Shown piece by piece: positions 1-8,445 of a stretch of DNA of 64,000 nt (within the stretch, counting starts at the first letter, position 1; each line of letters opens with the position of its first letter). Made by a program: the position numbers and the translations under genes. Source of the stretch: Rhodothermales bacterium (GTDB lineage Bacteria; Bacteroidota; Rhodothermia; Rhodothermales; JAHQVL01); contig JAWKNW010000030.1 in the NCBI GenBank assembly GCA_041391505.1, positions 3,067 through 67,066 on the forward strand, read 5' to 3'. The notes beneath the pieces were generated by a model. That model made no database searches. It worked only from the letters and a program-made list of their open reading frames with translations, and had not been told where the DNA came from.

Positions 1-511
1 CCGGCGGCCGGTTGTCTACCCCGGCGGAGGCGGCGACTTCGACAAACATCGGGGTGGATTCTGCGTTGCCGTTTTCGACCCAGAGGTTCTTCAGCAGGAA
101 GTTCGGCGAGCCGTCCGGATCGTACAGATCGCTGCCGCCGACCGTGATGTAGATGTCCATGTCGCCGTCGTTGTCATAGTCGGCGAACACGGAGCCGGTC
201 ATTTCGACGACCGGGAGCGAGGGCAGGAGCGCGTCCTTCCGGGTGAACGATCCGTTCCCGTTATTCCGGAAGAAATGCGGCAATTCGCCGCCGCCGTTGG
301 GCAGGAAAAGGTCCGGAAAGCCGTCGTTGTCGTAGTCGATCCAGTTGACGCCCAGGCCGTGACGCGAGGTGCTATCGTAGATATCGCCGCCGACGCCGGC
401 GCTGGCCGCCACCTCGGTGAAGGCGATCTGCGCGAAGGCGGCGCCAGGTGCACAGAGGGCGAGGGCGACGCCAACCCATATGGCCCCTCGCGACAGGTTG
501 TTGATGTTCAT
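1..511 (-). CDS. FG-GAP/VCBS repeat secreted protein (5' part only)
   Basis: The ATG at 511 follows a G-rich stretch (GGGGGTTCT) and opens a reading frame that runs off the left edge, so only about 170 N-terminal residues are visible. Residues 1-28 look like a signal peptide ending in AFA. The mature part carries two Asp-rich calcium-binding loops of the FG-GAP/VCBS type, DYDNDGFPDLFL near residue 63 and DYDNDGDMDIYI near residue 115. Such repeats form beta-propellers in exported proteins, often CRTAC1-like in this group of bacteria. Substrate and partner are unknown. The next gene, rny, lies on the same strand but is separated by a terminator, so this gene should have its own promoter in 512-716. 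Confidence 0.8.
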   Translation of the reverse strand, partial: MNINNLSRGAIWVGVALALCAPGAAFAQIAFTEVAASAGVGGDIYDSTSRHGLGVNWIDYDNDGFPDLFLPNGGGELPHFFRNNGNGSFTRKDALLPSLPVVEMTGSVFADYDNDGDMDIYITVGGSDLYDPDGSPNFLLKNLWVENGNAESTPMFVEVAASAGVDNRPP

Positions 512-820
512 AGAACCCCCCAGAGGTAACGTGCAGTAGGTCGTACAGGGAATGGGGGGCGATCCGGTAAACACATCGAACGGTTAGGCCGATGCGGGAC
601 AGGCGGCAAACATAGGGCCCGCCTGGTGGGTAGCGCGGCGCTCCGAAACGATCGTGAGAGACGCCTCGCCTACCGTGCCGTGAACTGACTGGATTGGCAC
701 AAGGACATGGGTACATAAAAAAACGCCGGGAGGCATGAGCCTTCCGGCGCAACATGCGGCGCATCGACCTACCGATTTTGGCGGGGTCGATGCGCCGAAG
801 CGATCATCCGGCGTGTGGCG
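512..820. other. gene-free interval between FG-GAP gene and rny
   Basis: No convincing gene is seen. The interval holds two hairpins downstream of rny: a 12-bp inverted repeat (758-769 with 785-796) without a T tract, and a canonical terminator (717-750). The remaining 200 bases presumably hold the promoter of the FG-GAP gene; I cannot place it. Confidence 0.5.
717..750 (-). terminator. intrinsic terminator after rny
   Basis: On the minus strand CGCCGGAAGG and CCTCCCGGCG form a GC-rich stem with a short loop, followed directly by seven T residues. It lies about 70 bases after the rny stop. Confidence 0.85.
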
Positions 821-2527
821 TCACTTCGCGTACGAGACGGAGCGTACCTCCCGGATGACGGTGACCTTGACCTGACCCGGGTACTGGAGTTCGTTCTGGA
901 TTTTCTTGGAAATGTCGACCGCGAGGTTCTCCGCCTCGGCATCCGACACGAGGTCGTGGTTGACGAGGACGCGGATTTCGCGGCCGGCCTGGATCGCATA
1001 GACCCGCTCCACACCGTTGAACGAGCGCGCCAGATCCTCGAGCTTCTCGAGCCGCTTGATGTACGACTCCAGCGCCTCGCGACGGGCGCCGGGACGCGCG
1101 CCGGAAATGGCGTCGGCCGCCTGCACGACCGGGGCGATGAGGCAGGTCATCTCGATCTCGTCGTGATGGGCGCCCACCGCGTTGCAGACGTCGGGGTGCT
1201 CCTTGTACTTCTCGCAAAGCTCCATCCCGACGATGGCATGCGGGTTTTCGATGTCCTCTTCGACGACCTTGCCGATATCGTGCAGCAGGCCGGCGCGGCA
1301 GGCGCGATTCACGTCCAGCCCCAGCTCGGCCGCGATGAGCGATGAAATGTGCGCCGTCTCGATCGAGTGGGCGAGCAGATTCTGGCCGTAACTCGTGCGG
1401 TAGCGCATCCGCCCGATCTGCCGGATCAGCTCGGGATGCATCCCGTGCAGGTTCAGGTCGATGGCCGTCCGCTCGCCGACCTCCATGATCTCTTCGTTGA
1501 CCTCCTCGCGCACCTTCTCCACCACCTCCTCGATCCGCGCCGGATGGATGCGCCCGTCCTGGATGAGGCGGACCAGCGAGATGCGCGCCACCTCGCGCCG
1601 GATGGGGTCGAATCCGGACAGGATTACCGCCTCCGGGGTGTCGTCAACGATTACTTCGATGCCCGTCGTGGCCTCGAACGCGCGGATGTTGCGGCCTTCG
1701 CGCCCGATGATCCGGCCCTTCATCTCGTCGGACTGGATGTTGACCACCGACACGGTGTTCTCGATCGCGTGCGAGGCGGCCGTCCGCTGGATGGCGGTGA
1801 GGATGACCTTGCGCGCCTGGCGGTTGGCCGTCAACTTGGCTTCGTCGCGGATTTCCTTCACCCGGCCGGCGGCCTCCAGCCTGGCCTCCTCCACGTACCG
1901 CTCGATCATCGCATGGCGGGCTTCCTCGGGCGACATGCCGGATACCTGCTCCAGCTTGCGTGTCTGCTCCTCGAGCACCTGCTGCATCTTCTCCTGCCGC
2001 GTCTGGAGGGAGGTCCGGATGGCCGTGATCTCCTGCTCCTTACGCTCGATCGCCGCCTTGTTGCCCTGCAGGTCCTCGGCCAGCTGCGCGGCGGCGCGGC
2101 GAAGGCGCTCGGCTTCGCGCTGGCTGCCGCGGCCCTCCTTGCGAAGCAGTTCGATGGCTTCGGTCGCCTTCTGGAGCACGCTCTCCCGTTCGGCGATGCG
2201 CTGGGTGCGCTGGCTCAGCTTCTCGAGCCGGCGCTTGTAGACGTGCTTCATGCGGCGGAGGGAGCGCTTCGTCTCCTGCGTTTCGCGCTGGAGCGTCTCC
2301 TCCCGCATCGCGATATCCGCCTCGACTTTCTCGATCCGCTCAAACCGGATCCGCTTCACTTCCTGCTCAGCTTCATCCAGCAACCGCTTCGCCTCGTCTC
2401 GCGCTTTGCTCACCTGAACCCGCACGCTCCGCGAAAGGAGGAAACGGTCGATGATGATGCCTACCACGATGCAGAGAGCGACCACGGCGACGGCGATGAG
2501 ATCGCCGAAAACCGCCGTTATATCCAT
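821..2527 (-). CDS. rny: ribonuclease Y
   Basis: Membrane-anchored endoribonuclease that starts mRNA decay. The 568-residue product has one N-terminal transmembrane helix (about residues 8-27), a long charged coiled coil (about 35-250), a KH RNA-binding domain containing GRIIGREGRNIR (about 270-330) and a metal-dependent HD phosphohydrolase domain with GLLHDIGKV (about 385-480). The B. subtilis enzyme is about 520 residues; the extra length sits in the coiled coil. I chose the ATG at 2527 because the frame continues upstream into a hairpin and lacks membrane-protein character there. The position downstream of zapA is common in Bacteroidota. The hairpin with T tract at 2580-2630 lies in the leader, so expression may depend on readthrough or on a promoter within the last 50 bases. 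Confidence 0.95.
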   Translation of the reverse strand: MDITAVFGDLIAVAVVALCIVVGIIIDRFLLSRSVRVQVSKARDEAKRLLDEAEQEVKRIRFERIEKVEADIAMREETLQRETQETKRSLRRMKHVYKRRLEKLSQRTQRIAERESVLQKATEAIELLRKEGRGSQREAERLRRAAAQLAEDLQGNKAAIERKEQEITAIRTSLQTRQEKMQQVLEEQTRKLEQVSGMSPEEARHAMIERYVEEARLEAAGRVKEIRDEAKLTANRQARKVILTAIQRTAASHAIENTVSVVNIQSDEMKGRIIGREGRNIRAFEATTGIEVIVDDTPEAVILSGFDPIRREVARISLVRLIQDGRIHPARIEEVVEKVREEVNEEIMEVGERTAIDLNLHGMHPELIRQIGRMRYRTSYGQNLLAHSIETAHISSLIAAELGLDVNRACRAGLLHDIGKVVEEDIENPHAIVGMELCEKYKEHPDVCNAVGAHHDEIEMTCLIAPVVQAADAISGARPGARREALESYIKRLEKLEDLARSFNGVERVYAIQAGREIRVLVNHDLVSDAEAENLAVDISKKIQNELQYPGQVKVTVIREVRSVSYAK

Positions 2528-2579
2528 GGTGTATGTACGTTTGTGTGGGAGCGTCCCGCTCAAAACGCCCGGGAAGGAC

Positions 2580-2630
2580 ACAAAAATGCCCCGGCCGGTT
2601 GCATGATCACACGTAACCAAGCCGGGGCAC
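2580..2630 (-). terminator. terminator between 6S RNA candidate and rny
   Basis: On the minus strand GCCCCGGCTT pairs with ACCGGCCGGGGC across a roughly 20-base loop and is followed by TTTTTGTG. It lies ten bases beyond the 3' end of the candidate 6S RNA and 53 bases before the rny start, so it could end the RNA precursor or attenuate rny. Confidence 0.7.
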
Positions 2631-2639
2631 TTTCATTCA

Positions 2640-2798
2640 TACTAACCCGCTCCGGTGATATGAAGAACTTCCTTCACATTCACACAGTGGGAACCGCTCA
2701 AACTCTTCCGGCTTCCCCGGCTCTCCGAAGAGAAATCCCGTGAGGGAGTGGGGCCTGCTGTCGTAGCGTGAAGGGTGGCTCCCTAAGGCATACTAGTA
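2640..2798 (-). ncRNA. ssrS: candidate 6S RNA
   Basis: No protein is encoded between zapA and rny, but the minus strand shows a bounded RNA unit of about 159 nt. Its ends pair (TACTAG at 2798-2793 with TTAGTA at 2645-2640, one G-U). Inside, CCTTCAC pairs with GTGAAGG, then ACAG with CTGT across a symmetric 6/6 internal loop, leading to a large central open region and an apical hairpin with a UUCG loop. This is the rod-with-central-bulge layout of 6S RNA. A promoter (TTGTAC, 16 bp, TATAAG) predicts the start at the 5' end of the closing stem. 6S genes sit next to zapA in many bacteria. No covariance search was possible, so the identity is inferred from fold, promoter and position. Confidence 0.58.
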
Positions 2799-2803
2799 AA
2801 GTT

Positions 2804-2831
2804 CTTATATATGCAGAACGGGTCAGTACAA
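2804..2831 (-). promoter_or_regulatory. promoter of the 6S RNA candidate
   Basis: TTGTAC (2831-2826) and TATAAG (2809-2804) are separated by 16 bases on the minus strand; the expected start, 2797-2798, coincides with the paired 5' end of the RNA. Confidence 0.55.
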
Positions 2832-3055
2832 AGGGCCCTCAAGGGGTCACCATGAGAGCAGTATCGTTTATATCCGACTTTACCTAAGCAGTTCCGTGCG
2901 AATCGGGCGCCGGCCGGCCGTGCGAGCGGTCGGTCTGCCGTATTCGGGCTCCGGGTAATCACGCAAAAAAAAATCACAATATCCAGCCCGCCCGCAGGAC
3001 CGCGCCTATACGGGGCGGACCGAAAAATCGCAGGATCGTGACCTCGCGCCGCGAA

Positions 3056-3382
3056 TCAGCGTCCGCCCTCCACACTCGGCGCCGCGCCGTTCGCCGACGC
3101 CCCCATCACTTCCTCCAGCAACGCGTCGAGCTGCGCCACCTCGCGATCGGCCTCGGTCAGAAGCCGGGTGTGGGCGTCCCGGGCCGAAAAGAGCTCTTCC
3201 GCCAGCGCAAGGGCGGTCACGACCGCGGTGGTGACTTCCGGCTGCTTCGGAAAGGCCTGTTTGAACGCCTTCATCTTGGCGTCGACGTAGGCCGCCATTT
3301 CACGTGTCAGCGCCTCATCCGACTCGGCGATGCGGAGCGGATAGTCGCGCCCCATCACCTGAACCCGTATCGTTTTTTCCAT
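3056..3382 (-). CDS. zapA: cell division protein ZapA
   Basis: ZapA binds FtsZ filaments and stabilises the Z ring. The 108-residue product begins MEKTIRVQVMGRDYPLRI, the typical ZapA N-terminal globular start, then a predicted long helix for the dimer coiled coil (about 50-100). I chose the ATG at 3382 because that conserved start begins there; an alternative in-frame ATG at 3436 overlaps the stop of the preceding gene (ATGA) but would add 18 residues unlike the family. Translational coupling from that upstream overlap is possible. Neighbours are a ZapB-like coiled-coil gene upstream and the 6S RNA candidate downstream. Confidence 0.9.
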   Translation of the reverse strand: MEKTIRVQVMGRDYPLRIAESDEALTREMAAYVDAKMKAFKQAFPKQPEVTTAVVTALALAEELFSARDAHTRLLTEADREVAQLDALLEEVMGASANGAAPSVEGGR

Positions 3383-3432
3383 GAGATGATCCGTTAGAGA
3401 TGCGAGTGGTCCGGTTCGGAGCGGGGATGCGC

Positions 3433-3798
3433 TCATCCGACGCGGCTGTCTTCTTCCAGAAACCGGTCGATGGCGGTGATAAATCCTTCGACCTTGCGCC
3501 GCAGCAGCTCCGGGTCGCCTTCCAGCGCCAGCGCGGCCGTGCCGGCTCCACCGTCGCCCGCCGCCTCCGGCATGCCCCGTTCGAGTTCGGCGATACGCTT
3601 CTGCAGGGCCGCATTTTCCTGGCGGAGCGCTTGAAGCTCGTGCGCCGCCGCCTGCACGCGATCCCGCAGACGCCGGAGCGAGCGCAGGCCTTTCAGGCCG
3701 GGTGCCGCCTCGGGCTGGCCTTCCGTTCCACCCGAAGCGGCTTCGCCGCCCGGGGCGGGGTTCGATTCATCGCGATCTGGCACTTCCGATGCGTCCAT
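3433..3798 (-). CDS. small coiled-coil protein, ZapB-like
   Basis: This 121-residue protein has an acidic, disordered first third and then a heptad-type helix around residues 40-80 (LRSLRRLRDRV to LQKRIAELERG), with a helical C-terminus. I cannot assign it by conserved residues, but a short coiled-coil protein directly before zapA is reminiscent of the FtsZ-ring partner ZapB. The ATG at 3798 is preceded by GAAAGG at suitable distance; a start at 3879 would overlap the pheT end and is less likely. The function is inferred from size, coiled coil and position only. Confidence 0.6.
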   Translation of the reverse strand: MDASEVPDRDESNPAPGGEAASGGTEGQPEAAPGLKGLRSLRRLRDRVQAAAHELQALRQENAALQKRIAELERGMPEAAGDGGAGTAALALEGDPELLRRKVEGFITAIDRFLEEDSRVG

Positions 3799-3856
3799 AG
3801 CGTCTGCCTTTCGTCTTGGTTGTGGAAGGGGGACGGGTCCGCCGCCAATATACGAC

Positions 3857-6349
3857 TCAGCGCCGTAGTTCCGCGCCATAATCGGCCGAGAGCCGGTCCA
3901 GCACGCGCGTCACGACCCGGTCGACTTCATCGTCCTGCAGCGTCCGGTCGGCCGAAAAACGCAGCCCGAAAGCAACGCTCTTCTTATCCGCCGGCACCTG
4001 GTCGCCGCGGTATACGTCGAACACGGTCAGCGCCCGCAGCAGGGTGCCGCCGGCCGATCGGATCGCGGCCGTGAGGTCGCCCACCTGCGCCGAACGGTCC
4101 ACAATCACCGCGAGGTCGCGATCGACGCTCGGGAAGCGGGAGATCGGGGCATATTTGACGCCGGCGATGTCTGCCGACGCCGCGCCGGCGGCATCCCAGT
4201 TCAACTCCGCGAAGAACACGGGCGCCTTGAGGTCGTACTGCCGCTGAACGGCGTCGGAGAGGCACGCGATCACCCCCACATGCCGGCCGCCGATGGATAC
4301 GTTGGCGTGGTACGCCGTCGCCGGCGTCGCTGCGTAGTCCGGCGTAAAGGCGACCTGCTTCCATCCGAGCCGGCGCGCCAGCCCTTCGACGATGCCTTTC
4401 AGGTCGTAATAATCGGCCACCCGCTCCTTGTTCGTCCAGTTCGCCTGCTCGGCCGGCCCGCTCAAGGCCACGAGCAGCGACGTATGTTCGCCGTAACCCG
4501 GCACGATGACGTCGGGCGCGTCGGTCTTGCTGAACACGTGGCCGAACTCCAGAAAGCGCAGCGTGTCGTGGCCGTGGTTCTGGTTGTGCGCCATCACGGC
4601 CAGCATGCCGGGCAGCAGCGCAGGCCGCAGCGCGGCCATCTCCTGCGAGATCGGCTTGAGCGTTTCCACCACCTCGCCCGGGTGGCCGGCGCCGGTGAGG
4701 ACGGGCAGGTTGAAGCGCTCGGCCGTCTCGCGGCTGAGCATGCTGTTCGTGTAGATCTCCCGGAAGCCGAGCCCCGTCAGATACTGCTGAGCGCGCTGCG
4801 CGGCGCGTGTTTCCGGCGCGACGTAGGGCGCGATGGCCGCCACCGGCACATGGCTCGGCAGCGGAATCCGTTCGTAGCCGTACAGGCGGGCGACCTCCTC
4901 GATCAGGTCGATTTCGCGCTCGACATCCGGGCGGTATCCCGGCACGACGCACGCCAGCGCCGGCTCGCCGAGCCACTCGTGTCCGCGCGTCACATCAAAA
5001 CCGAGCGCTTCGAGCAGCTCCACCATCACGGCGGTGTCGATTTCGACGCCCAGGACGCGTACGGCGCGGGACGGACGCATCAGCACGGTGCGCGCCGGCG
5101 CTGGATTCGGATGGGCGTCCACCATGCCCGGCAGCAGCATGCCTCCGCCGAGTTCCGCGATCAACGAAGCCGCCCGGGCGGCGGCCCAGACCTGGCCGTC
5201 GCTGTCCACGCCCCGCTCGAAGCGGTACGACGCATCGGTCTGCAACCCGAGCAGGCGCGCCGTCCGCCGGATGGTCGAGGGATCGAAATACGCGCTTTCG
5301 ATCAGGACGGTGGTCGTCCGGTCGGTCACCTCGGAATTTTCGCCGCCCATCACGCCGGCGATCGCCACGGACCGGTCCGCATCGCAGATCATCAACGTGT
5401 TCTCGGGCAGCTTGCGTTCCTTGCTGTCCAGCGTCACGAACGTCTCGCCGGGATGGCTCCAGCGCACGACGATTTTCCGGCCGGCCACCTGGTCGTAATC
5501 GAACGCGTGCAGCGGCTGTCCGCACTCGTACATCACATAGTTGGTGATGTCCACCACGTTGTTGCGCGGCCGGAGGCCGATCGCGAGGAGCCGCTGCTTG
5601 AGCCACTCCGGCGATTCCTGGATGACGACGCCCTCCACGATCATCGCCACGTACCGCCGGCAGGCCTGCGGCGCCTCGATCTCGACGGCGATGCGCTCCG
5701 CGGCGCGGCCTCCCGGCGCGGGCAGGGCGAGTTTGGGCCGCACCAGCGGCAGCCGGCCCACCGCGGCCACATCGCGCGCCACGCCGATATGGCTGATGGC
5801 GTCGGGCCGGTTCGGGGTGATGGAGACGTCCAGCACGTAGTCGACCAGCGCCACCCCTTTCTCCGCCAGATAGGCGGAAAACGGCTGCCCGATCGGGGCC
5901 GCGGCGTCGAGCACCAGGATGCCGGCGTGATCGTCCGACAAACCGAGTTCGTCTTCGGCGCAGATCATGCCCTGCGATGCTTCGCCGCGGATTTTCGCGC
6001 TCTTGATCGTGATCGCCACGCGTTCGCCCGGCTTTTCGCGGTCGGGCAATGACAGGATGGTGCCCACGGTGGCCACGGCCACCTTCTGGCCGGCCGCCAC
6101 GTTGGGCGCGCCGCAGACGATGGGCACGGGGTCGCCGGCGCCGATATCCACCTGGCAGAGCGTGAGCCGGTCTGCATTCGGATGACGCTGTGTGGCCAGC
6201 ACGCGGCCCACGACGACGCCGTCGAGCGCTTCGCCGTGGCGTTCCACGTCGTCCACTTCCAGGCCGGCCATCGTGAGCCGGTCCGCCAGCGCATCGGCGT
6301 CGAGACCGTGCGCCACGTAGTCGCCAAGCCAGTTATAACTGAGTTTCAT
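3857..6349 (-). CDS. pheT: phenylalanyl-tRNA synthetase beta subunit
   Basis: The 830-residue product is the beta subunit of the alpha2-beta2 enzyme that charges tRNA-Phe. It shows the EMAP/tRNA-binding domain (about 40-150), the B3/B4 editing domain (about 210-380), the B5 domain (about 400-475), a catalytic-like core (about 480-690) and the C-terminal anticodon-binding FDX-ACB domain (about 735-828, SRFPSVDRDLAVIVD). Length is normal for the family. It follows pheS by 12 bases, so the two are co-transcribed and share the leader control region upstream of pheS. Confidence 0.97.
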   Translation of the reverse strand: MKLSYNWLGDYVAHGLDADALADRLTMAGLEVDDVERHGEALDGVVVGRVLATQRHPNADRLTLCQVDIGAGDPVPIVCGAPNVAAGQKVAVATVGTILSLPDREKPGERVAITIKSAKIRGEASQGMICAEDELGLSDDHAGILVLDAAAPIGQPFSAYLAEKGVALVDYVLDVSITPNRPDAISHIGVARDVAAVGRLPLVRPKLALPAPGGRAAERIAVEIEAPQACRRYVAMIVEGVVIQESPEWLKQRLLAIGLRPRNNVVDITNYVMYECGQPLHAFDYDQVAGRKIVVRWSHPGETFVTLDSKERKLPENTLMICDADRSVAIAGVMGGENSEVTDRTTTVLIESAYFDPSTIRRTARLLGLQTDASYRFERGVDSDGQVWAAARAASLIAELGGGMLLPGMVDAHPNPAPARTVLMRPSRAVRVLGVEIDTAVMVELLEALGFDVTRGHEWLGEPALACVVPGYRPDVEREIDLIEEVARLYGYERIPLPSHVPVAAIAPYVAPETRAAQRAQQYLTGLGFREIYTNSMLSRETAERFNLPVLTGAGHPGEVVETLKPISQEMAALRPALLPGMLAVMAHNQNHGHDTLRFLEFGHVFSKTDAPDVIVPGYGEHTSLLVALSGPAEQANWTNKERVADYYDLKGIVEGLARRLGWKQVAFTPDYAATPATAYHANVSIGGRHVGVIACLSDAVQRQYDLKAPVFFAELNWDAAGAASADIAGVKYAPISRFPSVDRDLAVIVDRSAQVGDLTAAIRSAGGTLLRALTVFDVYRGDQVPADKKSVAFGLRFSADRTLQDDEVDRVVTRVLDRLSADYGAELRR

Positions 6350-6361
6350 GGCCGGGAGGGG

Positions 6362-7372
<1,011 letters not shown>

Positions 7373-7388
7373 AGCGGTGCGGGTTCAG

Positions 7389-7413
7389 GTGTCGCGCCGG
7401 CGGGGCGCGACAC
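7389..7413. repeat. perfect hairpin just before pheS
   Basis: GTGTCGCGCC and GGCGCGACAC form a perfect 10-bp stem with a five-base loop, ending 16 bases before the pheS start. It could hide the ribosome-binding region or stall RNA polymerase; no T tract follows. Confidence 0.6.
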
Positions 7414-7418
7414 GGCCG

Positions 7419-7460
7419 GGGTTACTACTATGCGGGGATACTACTATGCGGGGGTACTAT
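7419..7460. repeat. 16-bp tandem repeat in pheST leader
   Basis: The 16-base unit GGGGTTACTACTATGC occurs about two and a half times between the attenuator and pheS, with one-base changes. No function can be assigned. Confidence 0.6.
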
Positions 7461-7462
7461 AC

Positions 7463-7505
7463 AAAAAAGTCCCGCCTGACCTGTTTGACCAGGGGCGGGA
7501 CTTTT
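7463..7505 (-). terminator. pheST attenuator terminator
   Basis: On the minus strand AAAAGTCCCGCC pairs with GGCGGGACTTTT (12 bp) and the transcript continues in T residues. It starts 22 bases after the stop of the Phe-rich leader ORF and ends 90 bases before pheS, the layout of a transcription attenuator. It could also terminate on the plus strand. Confidence 0.85.
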
Positions 7506-7527
7506 GCAAACGTGCATACCGTAACGT

Positions 7528-7593
7528 TCAGCACCCCAGTCGGCAGGCGAGCGGCGTGAACGTAAAAAATCGATATACGGGACGGCGGACCAT
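7528..7593 (-). CDS. pheST leader peptide, Phe-rich (PheM-like)
   Basis: A 21-codon ORF starts with ATG at 7593 and stops with TGA at 7530-7528. It reads MVRRPVYRFFTFT followed by eight more residues; Phe occupies codons 9, 10 and 12 (TTT TTT ACG TTC). The ORF lies between rplT and pheS and precedes a strong terminator. In E. coli the same interval carries pheM, whose peptide has five Phe residues and controls pheST by attenuation. Gene order thrS-infC-rpmI-rplT-leader-pheS-pheT is the same here. No clear Shine-Dalgarno sequence is seen before the ATG, and a full antiterminator fold could not be settled: the best alternative pairing (7534-7542 with 7487-7495) reaches only the loop side of the terminator stem. 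Confidence 0.75.
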   Translation of the reverse strand: MVRRPVYRFFTFTPLACRLGC

Positions 7594-7597
7594 GCTA

Positions 7598-7630
7598 GTC
7601 AGTGTCTGAAAACCTGTCAGCGTCTGAAAA
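7598..7630. repeat. 15-bp direct repeat before the leader ORF
   Basis: GTCAGNGTCTGAAAA occurs twice (7598-7612 and 7616-7630), differing at one base, with a three-base gap; the period is 18. It ends five bases upstream of the leader ATG on the minus strand and may be an operator or part of the promoter. Confidence 0.6.
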
Positions 7631-7710
7631 TCGTTCGAGGCAAACCGGAGTGCCGAATGAACCCCCGGAGCCGCGTTGGACCCTGACTCAGGTTCAGGCT
7701 ACGGCTCGTT

Positions 7711-7742
7711 CTGAAAAACTCAGGCCGCGCCTAGTTTTTCAG
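7711..7742. terminator. hairpin terminator at the rplT stop
   Basis: CTGAAAAACT and AGTTTTTCAG flank an AGGC/GCCT stem with a three-base loop. The hairpin includes the last codons and the TAG stop of rplT, and its A- and T-rich outer arms allow termination on either strand. It separates infC-rpmI-rplT from the pheST unit. Confidence 0.75.
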
Positions 7743-8078
7743 ATGGTCGACGACTTTCGAGAAGGCGGCCGGATCGTGTACGGCGAGATCGGCCAGGACC
7801 TTCCGGTTGAGACGCACTTCCGACTTGCGGAGGGCGCCCACGAGGCGCGAGTACGACATGTCGTTCAGGCGCGCGGCCGCGTTGATACGCGTGATCCACA
7901 GACGGCGGAACTGGCGCTTGCGCTGCCGGCGGTCCCGGTACGAGAAGGCGAGGGCGCGTTCAACCGTGTTTTTGGCGACGGTGTAGACCTTGCTACGGCG
8001 TCCCCAGTACCCTTTGGCTAGCGCCAGAATCCCTTTGCGGCGCCGGCGAGAGGCTACTCTGTTTGTGGCTCGAGGCAT
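7731..8078 (-). CDS. rplT: 50S ribosomal protein L20
   Basis: L20 binds 23S rRNA early in large-subunit assembly and represses its own operon in several bacteria. The 115-residue product begins MPRATNRVASRRRRK, with the basic N-terminal extension and the conserved KGYWGRRSKVYTVAKNTV helix, and ends DHLKN. Full length. It follows rpmI by 42 bases. Its stop codon lies in a terminator hairpin, so it is the last gene of its unit. Confidence 0.98.
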   Translation of the reverse strand: MPRATNRVASRRRRKGILALAKGYWGRRSKVYTVAKNTVERALAFSYRDRRQRKRQFRRLWITRINAAARLNDMSYSRLVGALRKSEVRLNRKVLADLAVHDPAAFSKVVDHLKN

Positions 8079-8120
8079 GGAACCTTACTCTGCTTATCAA
8101 ACTCGTGTGGTAGGAGACGA

Positions 8121-8315
8121 TCAGACGCTGAGCATGCGCTTCATGCGCGGCTCATCGACGGCGCTCACCAGCGTGGACTGGCGGAGGTTGCGCTTGCGCT
8201 TCTGCGACTTCTTCGTCAAAATGTGGTTCGCGAACGCTTTTTCGCGCTTCAGCCGGCCGCTGCCGGTAACCTTGAAGCGCTTTTTGGCGCCGCTGTTCGA
8301 CTTCATCTTGGGCAT
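8121..8315 (-). CDS. rpmI: 50S ribosomal protein L35
   Basis: The 64-residue product begins MPKMKSNSGAKKRFKVTGSG, the family signature, and is rich in Lys and Arg. The ATG at 8315 was chosen over an upstream in-frame ATG because L35 always starts this way. It lies between infC and rplT, the usual order. The 124-base gap from infC holds a hairpin followed by a T run and may be the site of L20 feedback. Confidence 0.97.
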   Translation of the reverse strand: MPKMKSNSGAKKRFKVTGSGRLKREKAFANHILTKKSQKRKRNLRQSTLVSAVDEPRMKRMLSV

Positions 8316-8407
8316 ATGCTCACCATTACGTTTGCCTTCGACCTGCACGGGCAGGTAAAAGTGTGCTCTATACGCCCCCTCAGGGCATACGTTTCCCGGA
8401 GTATTTT

Positions 8408-8445
8408 AAAAAAACAGCGAACGTAACGGGCGGGAGCCGTTACGT
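8408..8445 (-). terminator. hairpin with T run between infC and rpmI
   Basis: ACGTAACGG and CCGTTACGT form a 9-bp stem that includes the infC stop codon; six bases later seven T residues follow on the minus strand. Because rpmI and rplT need readthrough, this could be a partial terminator or part of an L20 operator. Confidence 0.5.

Noticed and set aside
1349..2743. 464-codon plus-strand frame opposite rny
   Set aside because: Antisense shadow of the rny coiled coil; no recognisable protein pattern.
7373..7730. T-box riboswitch for pheST
   Set aside because: No stem I specifier loop or T-box sequence was found; the Phe-rich ORF explains the terminator better.
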